DNA of 64,000 nt, from NCBI GenBank assembly GCA_045579085.1, contig JAZNLO010000026.1:35822-99821 (forward strand). The letters run 5' to 3'. Every line of letters begins with the position of its first letter. The first letter of the stretch is position 1. The DNA is from RGIG2206 sp045579085 (GTDB lineage Bacteria; Bacillota; Clostridia; Oscillospirales; Acutalibacteraceae). Made by a program: the position numbers and the translations under genes. Of the stretch, positions 1 to 7,993 are shown piece after piece. The notes beneath the pieces were generated by a model. The model was given only the letters and a program-made list of their open reading frames with translations, was not told where the DNA came from and made no database searches.

Positions 1-49
1 CTTGCCAAGTGCAAAAAATAAATTTAAGTTAAACTAAGGAGGACTAACA

Positions 50-586
50 ATGTCAAAGTACGCAGGAACTCAAACCGAAAAAAACCTGATGGCTGCCTTT
101 GCCGGCGAGTCAGAGGCAAGAAACAAGTACACCTATTTTGCTTCTAAGGCAAAAAAGGAAGGCTATGAGCAAATAGCCGCTCTCTTCCTCAAAACAGCCG
201 ACAATGAGAAAGAGCACGCTAAGCTCTGGTTTAAGGAGCTTGACGGTCTGCACGACACCGCCACAAACCTCGAAGCCGCTGCATCAGGCGAGAACTATGA
301 GTGGACCGACATGTATGCCGGCTTCGCAGAAACCGCTGAAAAAGAAGGCTTCACCGCTCTTGCCGCAAAATTCAGAATGGTAGCTGAAATCGAGAAGCAG
401 CACGAGGAGCGTTATCGCGCATTGCTCAACAATGTTAATATGCAAGAGGTATTTGCAAAGAGCTCCGTTAAGGTTTGGGAGTGCCGCAACTGCGGTCACA
501 TTGTTGTTGGCACAGCTGCTCCGCAGGTTTGCCCCGTATGTGCTCATCCGCAGGCTTACTTCGAGCTTAAGGAAGAAAACTATTAA
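50..586 (+). CDS. rbr: Rubrerythrin
   Basis: A 178-residue rubrerythrin, a cytosolic non-haem iron peroxidase that reduces hydrogen peroxide in anaerobes using electrons from rubredoxin or NADH-linked donors. The N-terminal ferritin-like four-helix domain carries diiron ligands (Glu20, the E53-x-x-H56 pair in NEKEH, and a second ExxH in EIEKQH). The C-terminal rubredoxin-like domain has the Fe(Cys)4 pattern CxxC-x12-CxxC at C145, C148, C161 and C164. The length is normal for the family. The start is supported by a strong GGAGG eight bases upstream of ATG. It appears monocistronic, with a hairpin terminator just downstream. Its presence indicates an oxygen-sensitive anaerobic lifestyle. Confidence 0.96.
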   Translation: MSKYAGTQTEKNLMAAFAGESEARNKYTYFASKAKKEGYEQIAALFLKTADNEKEHAKLWFKELDGLHDTATNLEAAASGENYEWTDMYAGFAETAEKEGFTALAAKFRMVAEIEKQHEERYRALLNNVNMQEVFAKSSVKVWECRNCGHIVVGTAAPQVCPVCAHPQAYFELKEENY

Positions 587-613
587 GATTTAGTTTTTAT
601 AGTATATAAAAAA

Positions 614-646
614 GCCGCAGTGGACTCTCCCTCACAGCGGCGTTTT
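614..646. terminator. Bidirectional intrinsic terminator, rbr / ABC-F
   Basis: GCCGCAGTG (614-622) pairs with CACAGCGGC (633-641) with one mismatch. It is followed by a T-run on the plus strand and flanked by an A-run that becomes a T-run on the minus strand. It lies between the convergent genes rbr and the ABC-F ATPase and can serve both. Confidence 0.8.
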
Positions 647-659
647 CTATTGTTGTTTT

Positions 660-2561
660 TTATATTTGCGATTTTTCCATTTCCTCAAGCTGCTCGCTAA
701 GCTCTGCCCATTCCTCCATCAACGCTTCCTGCCGTTGATTTAACTGGGCGATTTTTTCGGTAAGCTCCATCGCTTTTTGGTAATCAGCCGATGCTTCAGG
801 CTCTGTTAAGGCTGCGTTGGTGGCTGTTATCTCGGCGTCGACTTCATCAAGCTCTTTTTCCACTGCCGCAATGCGACTTTTCACCTTCCTGAGTGCCGAC
901 TGAAACTCCTTTTTCGCCTTATACTGCGCGCCTCCCGCACCCATCTGTTTCTTCTCTACCGTCTTTTCCTCAACTGGCTGACGCTTCTCAAGATAATAGG
1001 TATAATTTCCGTTGTAAATCTTAAGTTTACCCGACTCTATTACGAAAATCCTATCAGCCAACCTATCTATAAATCGGCGGTCGTGTGATACAATCAGCAT
1101 CGTTCCCGTATAGTCATTAAGTGCATCCTCCAGCGCCTGACGGGAATAGATATCGAGGTGATTTGTAGGCTCGTCCAAAAGCAACAGGTTGTCACCCTCA
1201 AGCATCATTTTCAGTATCATCAAGCGTGCTCTCTCGCCGCCCGACATCTCGCTTACCTTTTTAAACACATCGTCTTGCTTGAAAAGAAACACCGCAAGAG
1301 CGCCCCTTATCTCGCTTTGTGTTTTAGCGGTGAAATCATCCCACACCTCGTCGAGCGCAGTCTTTTCACCCGAAAGCGTGCTCTGAGTCTGGTCAAAATA
1401 GCCCGATTTGACGGCGGCGCCAAACCTGAATCCGTTGCCCTGATTTTTAAGCTGCTTAAGCAGAGTAGTTTTGCCGCATCCGTTTGCGCCCAACAGAAAA
1501 ATTCGCTCGCCTCTTTTAACGGTGAAGCTGACGTTCTCGTACAGCGTGTTGTCACCGTAGCTGAACGTTACGTTTTCGGCTGTAACAACGTCGCTTCCGC
1601 TTGTGAGTGTGGGCTTAAACGAAAAACGCAGTTCTTCTTGCTCACTCTCAGGAGCAACCAGACCTTCCCTCAGCTTATCAACCACCTTTTGCTTTGAATC
1701 GGCGGTTTTAATATTCTTTTCCCTGTTCCAGCGGTGCTGTTGCTCAATAACCGCCTCAAGCCGCTCAATCTCTGCGAGCGTGTTTTTATAATGGTGAAGC
1801 TCGATTTCACGCTGCTGACTTTTCCATTCCATATATTTTGTATACGAAGCGTTAAAATCATAGATTTTGCCGTTATCTATCTCAAGTGTGCGAGTGGTAA
1901 CTGAATCGAGGAAATATCTGTCGTGCGAGATAATAACCGCCGCGCCCGAATACGCTTTTAGAAATGCCTCCAGCCACTCAACCGAGTTTATATCCAAATG
2001 GTTTGTGGGCTCGTCGAGCAACAAAAGCTCAGCGTCCGACAAAAGCAGCCTCGCCAGAGATATTTTTGATAGCTGACCTCCGCTTAAACTGCTCAGACTA
2101 AGCTCCAACTGCTCCTGACTAAAGCCCAATCCAATAAGCGCACTGCGTGCTCTCGACCTATATGTAAGTCCGCCGTTTTGCTCAAACCGCTCACGCAAAA
2201 TGTGCTGACGCGCTATGATTTCGCTATCGCCTGAAGAAAGCAGGTCTGTGTATTTTTGCAGCTCCTGCTCATCCCTAATCAAGTCCGCAAATACTTCCAG
2301 CACCGCGTCCATTGCAGTTTTATCGCTGTCTGCGGATACTATCTGCGCCATATAGCCTATACGCAGACCTTTTTGCCTTGCAAAACCGCCCGTATCAGAG
2401 GAAAGCTGACCTGTTATCAGCTTGAACAGGGTTGTTTTGCCCGAGCCGTTTGCGCCGATAAGCCCAACCTTTTCGCCCCGCCTTATTTCAAAATCGGCAG
2501 GCGAAAAAAGAGTGCGCTCGCCAAAGCCGAACGATACCCCTTGCGCCGCTAACAAAGCCAT
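660..2561 (-). CDS. ABC-F family ATPase (ribosome-associated, Uup/YdiF type)
   Basis: A 633-residue protein with two ABC ATPase domains and no membrane segment, so a soluble ABC-F factor of the kind that binds the ribosomal E site and modulates translation. Domain 1 has Walker A GANGSGKTT near residue 36 and an LSGGQ signature with LLLLDEPTNHLD. Domain 2 has GANGCGKTT, an MSGGE signature and a second LLLLDEPTNHLD. The charged linker between the domains holds the P-site interaction region. A C-terminal segment of about 90 residues rich in Glu, Lys and Ala looks like the coiled coil found in Uup/YdiF-like members. ATG follows GAGGAGGACGAACA. The ABC-F subgroup cannot be fixed by eye, and antibiotic resistance should not be assumed. 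Confidence 0.9.
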   Translation of the reverse strand: MALLAAQGVSFGFGERTLFSPADFEIRRGEKVGLIGANGSGKTTLFKLITGQLSSDTGGFARQKGLRIGYMAQIVSADSDKTAMDAVLEVFADLIRDEQELQKYTDLLSSGDSEIIARQHILRERFEQNGGLTYRSRARSALIGLGFSQEQLELSLSSLSGGQLSKISLARLLLSDAELLLLDEPTNHLDINSVEWLEAFLKAYSGAAVIISHDRYFLDSVTTRTLEIDNGKIYDFNASYTKYMEWKSQQREIELHHYKNTLAEIERLEAVIEQQHRWNREKNIKTADSKQKVVDKLREGLVAPESEQEELRFSFKPTLTSGSDVVTAENVTFSYGDNTLYENVSFTVKRGERIFLLGANGCGKTTLLKQLKNQGNGFRFGAAVKSGYFDQTQSTLSGEKTALDEVWDDFTAKTQSEIRGALAVFLFKQDDVFKKVSEMSGGERARLMILKMMLEGDNLLLLDEPTNHLDIYSRQALEDALNDYTGTMLIVSHDRRFIDRLADRIFVIESGKLKIYNGNYTYYLEKRQPVEEKTVEKKQMGAGGAQYKAKKEFQSALRKVKSRIAAVEKELDEVDAEITATNAALTEPEASADYQKAMELTEKIAQLNQRQEALMEEWAELSEQLEEMEKSQI

Positions 2562-2641
2562 TGTTCGTCCTCCTCTCTAAACAGCGATTTATCTGCCTTA
2601 GGATAGCATAATTTCACCCAATTTTCAATAGAAATTTACAG

Positions 2642-2670
2642 TTGACATAACATAAAATGAGTATTATCAT
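2642..2670 (+). promoter_or_regulatory. SigA-type promoter for mgtE
   Basis: TTGACA (2642-2647), a 17-base spacer and TATCAT (2665-2670). Initiation would fall near 2677, giving mgtE a leader of about 200 bases, long enough for leader-based control. Confidence 0.7.
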
Positions 2671-2689
2671 AATATAGGTATAAACTATT

Positions 2690-2725
2690 TGGCAGACAGC
2701 GTTTGTGTTTGTTTGCCGTTTTTGA
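2690..2725 (+). terminator. Hairpin followed by T-run inside the mgtE leader
   Basis: GGCAGACA and TGTTTGCC can pair (one G-U) around a short loop, and the 3' arm is followed by GTTTTT. This resembles an intrinsic terminator or attenuator placed soon after the proposed transcription start, before the upstream ORF and the mgtE ribosome-binding site. It is inferred from the sequence only. Confidence 0.4.
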
Positions 2726-2749
2726 ATTTATTTTAAAGGATGTGACAGT

Positions 2750-2827
2750 ATGGAAGCCGGCAGTAGTCAAGGGCCTGCGACGCTCAGCGAATATCGATTA
2801 TCTATCGGCTTTTATGCCGTAGAATAG
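2750..2827 (+). CDS. Possible 25-codon leader peptide upstream of mgtE
   Basis: A short ORF starting ATG-GAA-GCC-GGC and ending in TAG. It encodes 25 residues beginning MEAGSSQGPA and ending IGFYAVE. AAAGGATG lies about eight bases before the ATG, an acceptable Shine-Dalgarno. It ends 48 bases before mgtE, just ahead of a hairpin that overlaps the mgtE ribosome-binding site. Leader peptides control magnesium transporter genes in enterobacteria (mgtL for mgtA), but no homology to those is claimed. The same stretch also folds into hairpins (for example CGGC-TTTTAT-GCCG near 2805-2820), so it may be a structured RNA and the ORF a coincidence. Confidence 0.4.
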   Translation: MEAGSSQGPATLSEYRLSIGFYAVE

Positions 2828-2841
2828 CTGTGCTTATCGGG

Positions 2842-2867
2842 CCTCTTTATTTTATTTAAAGAGGAGG
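2842..2867 (+). promoter_or_regulatory. Hairpin masking the mgtE ribosome-binding site
   Basis: CCTCTTT (2842-2848) is complementary to AAAGAGG (2858-2864), and the 3' arm runs into the GAGGAGG that serves mgtE at 2876. Folding would hide part of the Shine-Dalgarno, suggesting translational control through the leader. No match to the M-box (ykoK) magnesium riboswitch consensus was recognised. Confidence 0.5.
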
Positions 2868-2875
2868 TTTTACCG

Positions 2876-4231
2876 ATGAATTTTGAAATTGAAACCATTG
2901 CTTCGCTTATAGAGGCAAAGCAATATTATGAACTGCGTGCTGCGCTCGCAGAGATGAACGCTGCAGACATAGCTGTTATTTTTGAACAGCTGTCTGAACA
3001 TTACAGAGCGGTTGTTTTCAGACTGCTGTCTAAAGACCAGGCTGCCGAAACCTTCGTTGAGCTTGAATCGGACACGCAGACAGACCTTATCCGTTCATTC
3101 AGCGATAACGAGCTTAAGGAAGTTATTGACGAGCTCTATGTTGACGATGCTGTTGATATTATCGAGGAGATGCCCGCAAACGTTGTGCGCCGCATTCTCA
3201 ATCAAACCGACGACGAAACTCGTCGTGCAATAAACGAAATCTTAAAATACCCTGAAGACAGCGCGGGCAGCCTGATGACTGTTGAGTACGTCAGTCTGCG
3301 CTCAGGCTTAACTGTTGCAGACGCCTTTGCCAACATTCGCAGAACGGGCATCGATAAGGAAACTATTTACAACTGCTACGTTGTTGATTCAAACCGCCGC
3401 CTCATCGGTGTTGTGACCGCCCGCTCGTTGATGCTTGCCGAGAGCGAGGATATCATTGACGATATTATGGAGCCGAATATCATCTCGGTCACCACAAAAG
3501 AGGACAAGGAAGACGTTGCGAAAAAATTTGCAAAATACGACCTGCTTGCCATTCCCGTTGTGGACAGCGAAAACCGCCTTGTCGGTATCGTAACCTTCGA
3601 CGATGCGATTGACGTTATCGAGGAGGAAGCCACTGAGGATATGGAGAAGATGGCGGCTATCACTCCTACAGACAAGCCCTATCTTAAATCGGGCGTTTTT
3701 GAAACGTGGCGCGCCCGTATCCCTTGGCTGCTGCTATTGATGGTTTCCGCCGCTTTTACGGGCGGCATCATTCAGCACTTTGAAACGGCGCTTGCGGCTC
3801 AGGTTACGCTTACCGCATTCATTCCGATGCTTATGGACACAGGCGGAAACTCAGGCTCTCAGGCATCTGTTTCCATCATTCGCGGTCTTTCTCTCGGCGA
3901 CATCCAGATGCGTGACATTCTGCGGATTCTGTGGAAAGAAACCAGAGTGGCTGTTCTCTGCGGTCTGACCTTGGCGAGCGCGAACTTTATAAAAATGATG
4001 CTCATTGACAGAGTTGTTAGCGGCGTAACGCCAACGGTCGCTCTGGTTGTGTGCATAACTATGGTGCTGACGGTTGTTTTCGCAAAGGTTGTGGGTTGCT
4101 CACTACCCATTGTGGCAAAACGAATCGGCTTTGACCCTGCCGTTATGGCGGCGCCGTTCATCACTACGATTGTTGATGCGCTCTCGCTATTGGTTTACTT
4201 CACCACTGCATCAATGCTTTTAAATATATAA
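2876..4231 (+). CDS. mgtE: Magnesium transporter MgtE
   Basis: A 451-residue Mg2+ channel of the MgtE family. The cytosolic MgtE-N superhelical domain spans roughly residues 1-130 with repeated aspartates and glutamates. A CBS-domain pair covers roughly 135-255. A membrane domain of five helices follows from about 280. The last helix has the family pattern GFDPAVMAAPFITTIVDAL, which contains the pore-selectivity aspartate. The acidic N/CBS region senses intracellular Mg2+ and closes the pore in characterised members. The start has GAGGAGG eight bases upstream. It is transcribed alone, between a SigA-type promoter and a strong terminator, behind a leader of about 200 bases. Confidence 0.95.
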   Translation: MNFEIETIASLIEAKQYYELRAALAEMNAADIAVIFEQLSEHYRAVVFRLLSKDQAAETFVELESDTQTDLIRSFSDNELKEVIDELYVDDAVDIIEEMPANVVRRILNQTDDETRRAINEILKYPEDSAGSLMTVEYVSLRSGLTVADAFANIRRTGIDKETIYNCYVVDSNRRLIGVVTARSLMLAESEDIIDDIMEPNIISVTTKEDKEDVAKKFAKYDLLAIPVVDSENRLVGIVTFDDAIDVIEEEATEDMEKMAAITPTDKPYLKSGVFETWRARIPWLLLLMVSAAFTGGIIQHFETALAAQVTLTAFIPMLMDTGGNSGSQASVSIIRGLSLGDIQMRDILRILWKETRVAVLCGLTLASANFIKMMLIDRVVSGVTPTVALVVCITMVLTVVFAKVVGCSLPIVAKRIGFDPAVMAAPFITTIVDALSLLVYFTTASMLLNI

Positions 4232-4242
4232 TGTATGCGCTT

Positions 4243-4285
4243 ATGCGTCTGCCGCTATTTATAAGTGGCAGACGCATTTTTATTT
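4243..4285 (+). terminator. Intrinsic terminator of mgtE
   Basis: ATGCGTCTGCC (4243-4253) pairs perfectly with GGCAGACGCAT (4267-4277) and is followed by TTTTATTTAT. Confidence 0.9.
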
Positions 4286-4351
4286 ATGTTAGTTCAAAGC
4301 ACAAAGGTCAGTAAAGGTCAAAAATTATTTTGAAAATATACCCTGAACCCC

Positions 4352-4380
4352 TTGACAGAGCCAAATTTTAGTGATAAAGT
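4352..4380 (+). promoter_or_regulatory. SigA promoter of the hrcA-grpE-dnaK-dnaJ operon
   Basis: TTGACA (4352-4357), a 17-base spacer and TAAAGT (4375-4380). It lies directly before the CIRCE operator, so HrcA binding would cover the transcription start. Confidence 0.85.
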
Positions 4381-4388
4381 AATAATTG

Positions 4389-4415
4389 TTAGCACTCACA
4401 CCGCTTGAGTGCTAA
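4389..4415 (+). promoter_or_regulatory. CIRCE operator (HrcA binding site)
   Basis: TTAGCACTC-N9-GAGTGCTAA, a perfect match to the CIRCE inverted repeat. It sits between the promoter and hrcA and predicts class I heat-shock regulation of the whole operon. Confidence 0.97.
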
Positions 4416-4439
4416 TTTTAAACGAAAGGGGTTGGCACT

Positions 4440-5471
4440 ATGGAGCTGAGTCGTCGCAAAGAGGACATTCTTGCAACAATCATCAGGTCTTATATCCGCT
4501 CAGGCGAGCCTGTTGGCTCAAAGGCGCTTTGTGAAGAGCTCAGGTCTGTTTCAAGCGCCACCATTCGTAACGAGATGAGTGAGCTTTGCGAGCTGGGATA
4601 TCTTGACCAGCCGCACACGTCTGCAGGGCGCATTCCCACCGACCGCGCTTTCAGGCTGTATATCGACCGCCTGATGACGCTGCGCTCTCTTACCGAAAAA
4701 GAAAAAAATGCGCTCGACACGTTGCTGCCCGACGATAACGATTGCGACGAAAGAAGTCTGCGCTGGGCGCTTAAGGCTCTGGCAGACGCCACGCACTGCG
4801 TTGCGCTCTTAACCTCTGAGGCAACTGGTATACTTGTCCACAAAGTTGAGCTGATACCGATGGGGCAGTACGCCGCCTTACTTGTACTTGTTACAACAAC
4901 AGGCTCTGTTCAAAGTCGAATGCTCAGATTTGCCTCGCCGCTGACAGATGCTCTAATCACACGTTTCATAAACGTTGTTGAAAAGGGGCTAATCGGCACA
5001 GAGATATCAGCAGTTCAGCCCGCCATTTTGCAAACGCTTGTTGCAGGCTCGGGCGAATATGCGCTTGAGCTTACGCCGCTTTTGTCTGCGCTGACTGAGC
5101 TGATTAGCGAAACGGGCGAGTCCAAATTAGAGCTTGCAGGGCAGTCGAATCTGCTTATGTACGGAGAATTTTCACCCGTCAGAGTGCGAGAAATTCTTGA
5201 AATGTTCAGTCGCAACGAGATGCTGTCGCTGCTTGATATGTGGAACCGTGACAGCGGCGTTATTCTGGGAAGTGACACAGCCTACCGCGCGCTTGACACC
5301 TCGAGCATAATTGTTTCAAGATACAAAACCGATGCTCGTTCGGGATACATTGGAGTCATAGGTCCGCTCAGGATGGATTATGACATTATGATTCCCAGCA
5401 TAAATTATCTTGCCGGTGCCCTATGTATGCAACCCGGTAAAAAGGACTTAACGAAAGGATTGACAATATGA
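4440..5471 (+). CDS. hrcA: Heat-inducible transcription repressor HrcA
   Basis: A 343-residue HrcA. It has an N-terminal winged-helix domain (residues 1-75, including GSKALCEEL and SSATIRNEMSELCELGYL), a central GAF-like domain and a C-terminal dimerisation region. HrcA binds CIRCE and represses chaperone genes. In the studied systems its activity depends on GroEL. It is the first gene of the operon, and its ATG follows AAAGGGG. It overlaps grpE by four bases (ATGA), indicating translational coupling. The CIRCE element just upstream makes it autoregulated. Confidence 0.96.
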   Translation: MELSRRKEDILATIIRSYIRSGEPVGSKALCEELRSVSSATIRNEMSELCELGYLDQPHTSAGRIPTDRAFRLYIDRLMTLRSLTEKEKNALDTLLPDDNDCDERSLRWALKALADATHCVALLTSEATGILVHKVELIPMGQYAALLVLVTTTGSVQSRMLRFASPLTDALITRFINVVEKGLIGTEISAVQPAILQTLVAGSGEYALELTPLLSALTELISETGESKLELAGQSNLLMYGEFSPVRVREILEMFSRNEMLSLLDMWNRDSGVILGSDTAYRALDTSSIIVSRYKTDARSGYIGVIGPLRMDYDIMIPSINYLAGALCMQPGKKDLTKGLTI

Positions 5472-6007
5472 GCACGCAAGAAAAGGCGCAGGAAAAAGCA
5501 ACGGTTGAAGAAACTGTTGAGGAACAGCCCGTAGAAAAGAAAACCAAAAAGGCTGATAAAAAGAGGTCGGCAGAGGTTGAAAAGCTAAGAGAGGAGCTTG
5601 ACAGCACAAAGGATATGCTTCTTCGCACCGCTGCGGAGTTTGATAACTTCAAACGTCGCACCGAAAAGGAGAAATCCGACCTCACCGAATACGTTAAAGC
5701 AAACACAGTTAAGCTGCTGTTGCCTGTGGCGGACAATATCAAGCGCGCCGAGTCAAGCGACAAGAGCTCGCCTGATTATGTCAAAGGATTGGAAATGATA
5801 ATCAAGCAGCTTTCCGATTCACTGGATAAAATAGGGCTCAAAGAAATCGAGGCTGAGGGCTTACCCTTCAACCCCAACGAGCACGAGGCTGTTATGCACA
5901 TCGAGGACGAAAACTACGGCGAAAACACCGTTGTCCAAGTGCTGCAGACAGGCTACAAGCTGGGCGATACAGTTATTCGTCCTGCAATGGTTAAGGTTGC
6001 AAACTAA
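5468..6007 (+). CDS. grpE: Nucleotide exchange factor GrpE
   Basis: A 179-residue GrpE, the DnaK co-chaperone that releases ADP. A Lys/Glu-rich low-complexity N-terminus (1-45) is followed by the long dimerising coiled coil (about 45-110) with the typical AAEFDNFKRRTEKEK stretch. A C-terminal beta domain ends in the family hallmark GYKLGDTVIRPAMVKV. The start overlaps the hrcA stop by four bases, with AACGAAAGGA upstream. Length and order (hrcA-grpE-dnaK-dnaJ) are standard for Firmicutes. Confidence 0.96.
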   Translation: MSTQEKAQEKATVEETVEEQPVEKKTKKADKKRSAEVEKLREELDSTKDMLLRTAAEFDNFKRRTEKEKSDLTEYVKANTVKLLLPVADNIKRAESSDKSSPDYVKGLEMIIKQLSDSLDKIGLKEIEAEGLPFNPNEHEAVMHIEDENYGENTVVQVLQTGYKLGDTVIRPAMVKVAN

Positions 6008-6081
6008 CGCCGACGCTTTTAGGCGGCATTAAGTTTTAAATACAAAAAGATATATATTAAATTCATTTGGAGGAATTCATT

Positions 6082-7914
6082 ATGGGAAAAATCATCGGTA
6101 TCGACCTTGGTACCACAAATTCTTGTGTGGCTGTTATTGAGGGCGGCGAGCCCGTTGTTATAGCTAACGCTGAGGGTATGCGCACAACTCCGTCTGTTGT
6201 TGCTTTTTCAAAGACAGGCGAGAGAATGGTAGGCCAAATCGCAAAGCGTCAGGCTATCACCAACCCCGACCGCACCATTTCATCTATCAAGCGCGAGATG
6301 GGCACCTCTTACAAGGTATCCATCGACGGCAAGGACTACACTCCACAGGAAATTTCCGCTATCATTCTGCAGAAGCTCAAGGCTGATGCAGAGGCTTACC
6401 TCGGCGGCGCAGTTACAGAGGCTGTTATCACCGTTCCTGCTTACTTCACCGATGCTCAGCGTCAGGCAACAAAGGACGCAGGTAAAATCGCAGGACTTGA
6501 CGTAAAGCGTATCATCAACGAGCCTACCGCTGCTGCGTTGGCATACGGCGTTGACAAGGAAACCGACCAGAAGGTTATGGTTTATGACCTCGGCGGCGGC
6601 ACCTTCGACGTTTCCATCATCGAGATGGGCGACGGCGTGCAAGAGGTACTTGCAACCGCAGGTAACAACCGTCTTGGCGGTGACGACTTCGACCAGAGAG
6701 TTATGAAATACATCTGTGATACTTTCAAGGCTGAGAGCGGAATCGACCTCAGCAACGATAAAATGGCTATGCAGCGTGTTAAAGAAGCGGCTGAAAAGGC
6801 AAAAATCGACCTCTCAGGTATGACCACCGCCGATATCAACCTCCCGTTCATCACCGCTGATGCAACCGGTCCTAAGCACTTTGAAACAACCATTTCAAGA
6901 GCAAAGTTCAATGAGCTCACAAGCGACCTTGTTGATATGACTATGGTGCCTGTTCGTCAGGCTCTGGCAGACTCAGGCCTCAATGCAAGCGAAATTAACA
7001 AGGTGCTTATGGTTGGCGGCTCGTCACGTATTCCTGCCGTTCAGGAAGCAGTTAAGAACTTCATCGGCAAAGAGCCGTTCAAGGGCATCAACCCCGACGA
7101 GTGCGTTGCTGTTGGCGCTGCAATTCAAGGCGGCGTTCTCGGCGGCGACGTTAAGGGCTTGCTCCTGCTCGACGTAACTCCGCTTTCACTCGGTATCGAA
7201 ACTATGGGCAACGTTTGCACTAAGGTTATCGAGCGCAATACAACCATACCCACAAAGAAGAGTCAGGTATTCTCAACCGCAGCAGACGGTCAGACCTCTG
7301 TTGAGGTGCACGTTCTTCAGGGCGAGCGTGAGTTTGCACGTGACAACAAGACTCTCGGCGTATTCCACCTCGACGGCATTGCTCCCGCTCCTCGTGGAAT
7401 CCCCCAGATTGAAGTCACCTTCGATATCGATGCTAACGGCATCGTAAACGTTTCAGCAAAAGACCTTGGCACAGGCCGCGAGCAGTCTATTACCATTACC
7501 TCCAACACCAATATGAGCAAAGAGGACATTGAAAAGGCTGTTAAAGAGGCTGAGCAGTATGCTGCTGAGGATAAGAAGCGTCGCGAAGAGGTTGACACCA
7601 TCAATGCAGCCGACCAGCTCGTTTACACCACAGAGAAAATGCTCACTGATATGGGCGACAAGCTCACTGATGATGAGAAAGCGGGCATAAACGATGCTGT
7701 TGCAGCGCTCAAGAAAGAGATTGCCGACAAGAACATCGACGGCATCAAGACCGCACAGGAAGAGCTTCAGAAGAAAGTTTACGCTGTATCTGAAAAGGTT
7801 TACAAGGCGGCTCAGGAAGCTGCAAATCAACAGGCTGCGCAAGACGCTCAGCCCGACGGCGCAAACGCTGACAACGTATACGACGCTGACTTCAACGACG
7901 TTTCGGACAAATAA
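6082..7914 (+). CDS. dnaK: Chaperone DnaK (Hsp70)
   Basis: A 610-residue Hsp70. The N-terminal actin-like ATPase domain starts GKIIGIDLGTTNSC and contains DLGGGTFDVSIIEMG. The linker GLLLLDVTPLSLGIET precedes the substrate-binding beta sandwich. A helical lid ends in a Gln/Ala-rich tail and an acidic terminus (DADFNDVSDK). It lacks the insertion in the ATPase domain seen in Gram-negative DnaK, as usual in Firmicutes. A TTG lies 15 bases upstream in frame, but GGAGG seven to eight bases before the ATG at 6082 decides the start. It is cotranscribed from the CIRCE-controlled promoter. Confidence 0.97.
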   Translation: MGKIIGIDLGTTNSCVAVIEGGEPVVIANAEGMRTTPSVVAFSKTGERMVGQIAKRQAITNPDRTISSIKREMGTSYKVSIDGKDYTPQEISAIILQKLKADAEAYLGGAVTEAVITVPAYFTDAQRQATKDAGKIAGLDVKRIINEPTAAALAYGVDKETDQKVMVYDLGGGTFDVSIIEMGDGVQEVLATAGNNRLGGDDFDQRVMKYICDTFKAESGIDLSNDKMAMQRVKEAAEKAKIDLSGMTTADINLPFITADATGPKHFETTISRAKFNELTSDLVDMTMVPVRQALADSGLNASEINKVLMVGGSSRIPAVQEAVKNFIGKEPFKGINPDECVAVGAAIQGGVLGGDVKGLLLLDVTPLSLGIETMGNVCTKVIERNTTIPTKKSQVFSTAADGQTSVEVHVLQGEREFARDNKTLGVFHLDGIAPAPRGIPQIEVTFDIDANGIVNVSAKDLGTGREQSITITSNTNMSKEDIEKAVKEAEQYAAEDKKRREEVDTINAADQLVYTTEKMLTDMGDKLTDDEKAGINDAVAALKKEIADKNIDGIKTAQEELQKKVYAVSEKVYKAAQEAANQQAAQDAQPDGANADNVYDADFNDVSDK

Positions 7915-7993
7915 AATTTAATGATTCAGAGCATCCGCAGAGGTAACTCTGCGGACTCTTAAATGTTAGGCGCAACCGAGGAAGGTGTACCAT

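Noticed and set aside
1158..1697. Plus-strand open frame inside the ABC-F gene
   Set aside because: It is the antisense shadow of a well-supported gene with full motifs, and has no ribosome-binding site or recognisable domain.
660..2561. Antibiotic-resistance ABC-F protein
   Set aside because: The protein has the general ABC-F layout with a C-terminal coiled coil. Nothing in the sequence points to a resistance subgroup.
2690..2875. M-box (ykoK) magnesium riboswitch before mgtE
   Set aside because: The context fits, but the conserved core segments of the M-box could not be found in the leader, so only an unassigned leader is reported.
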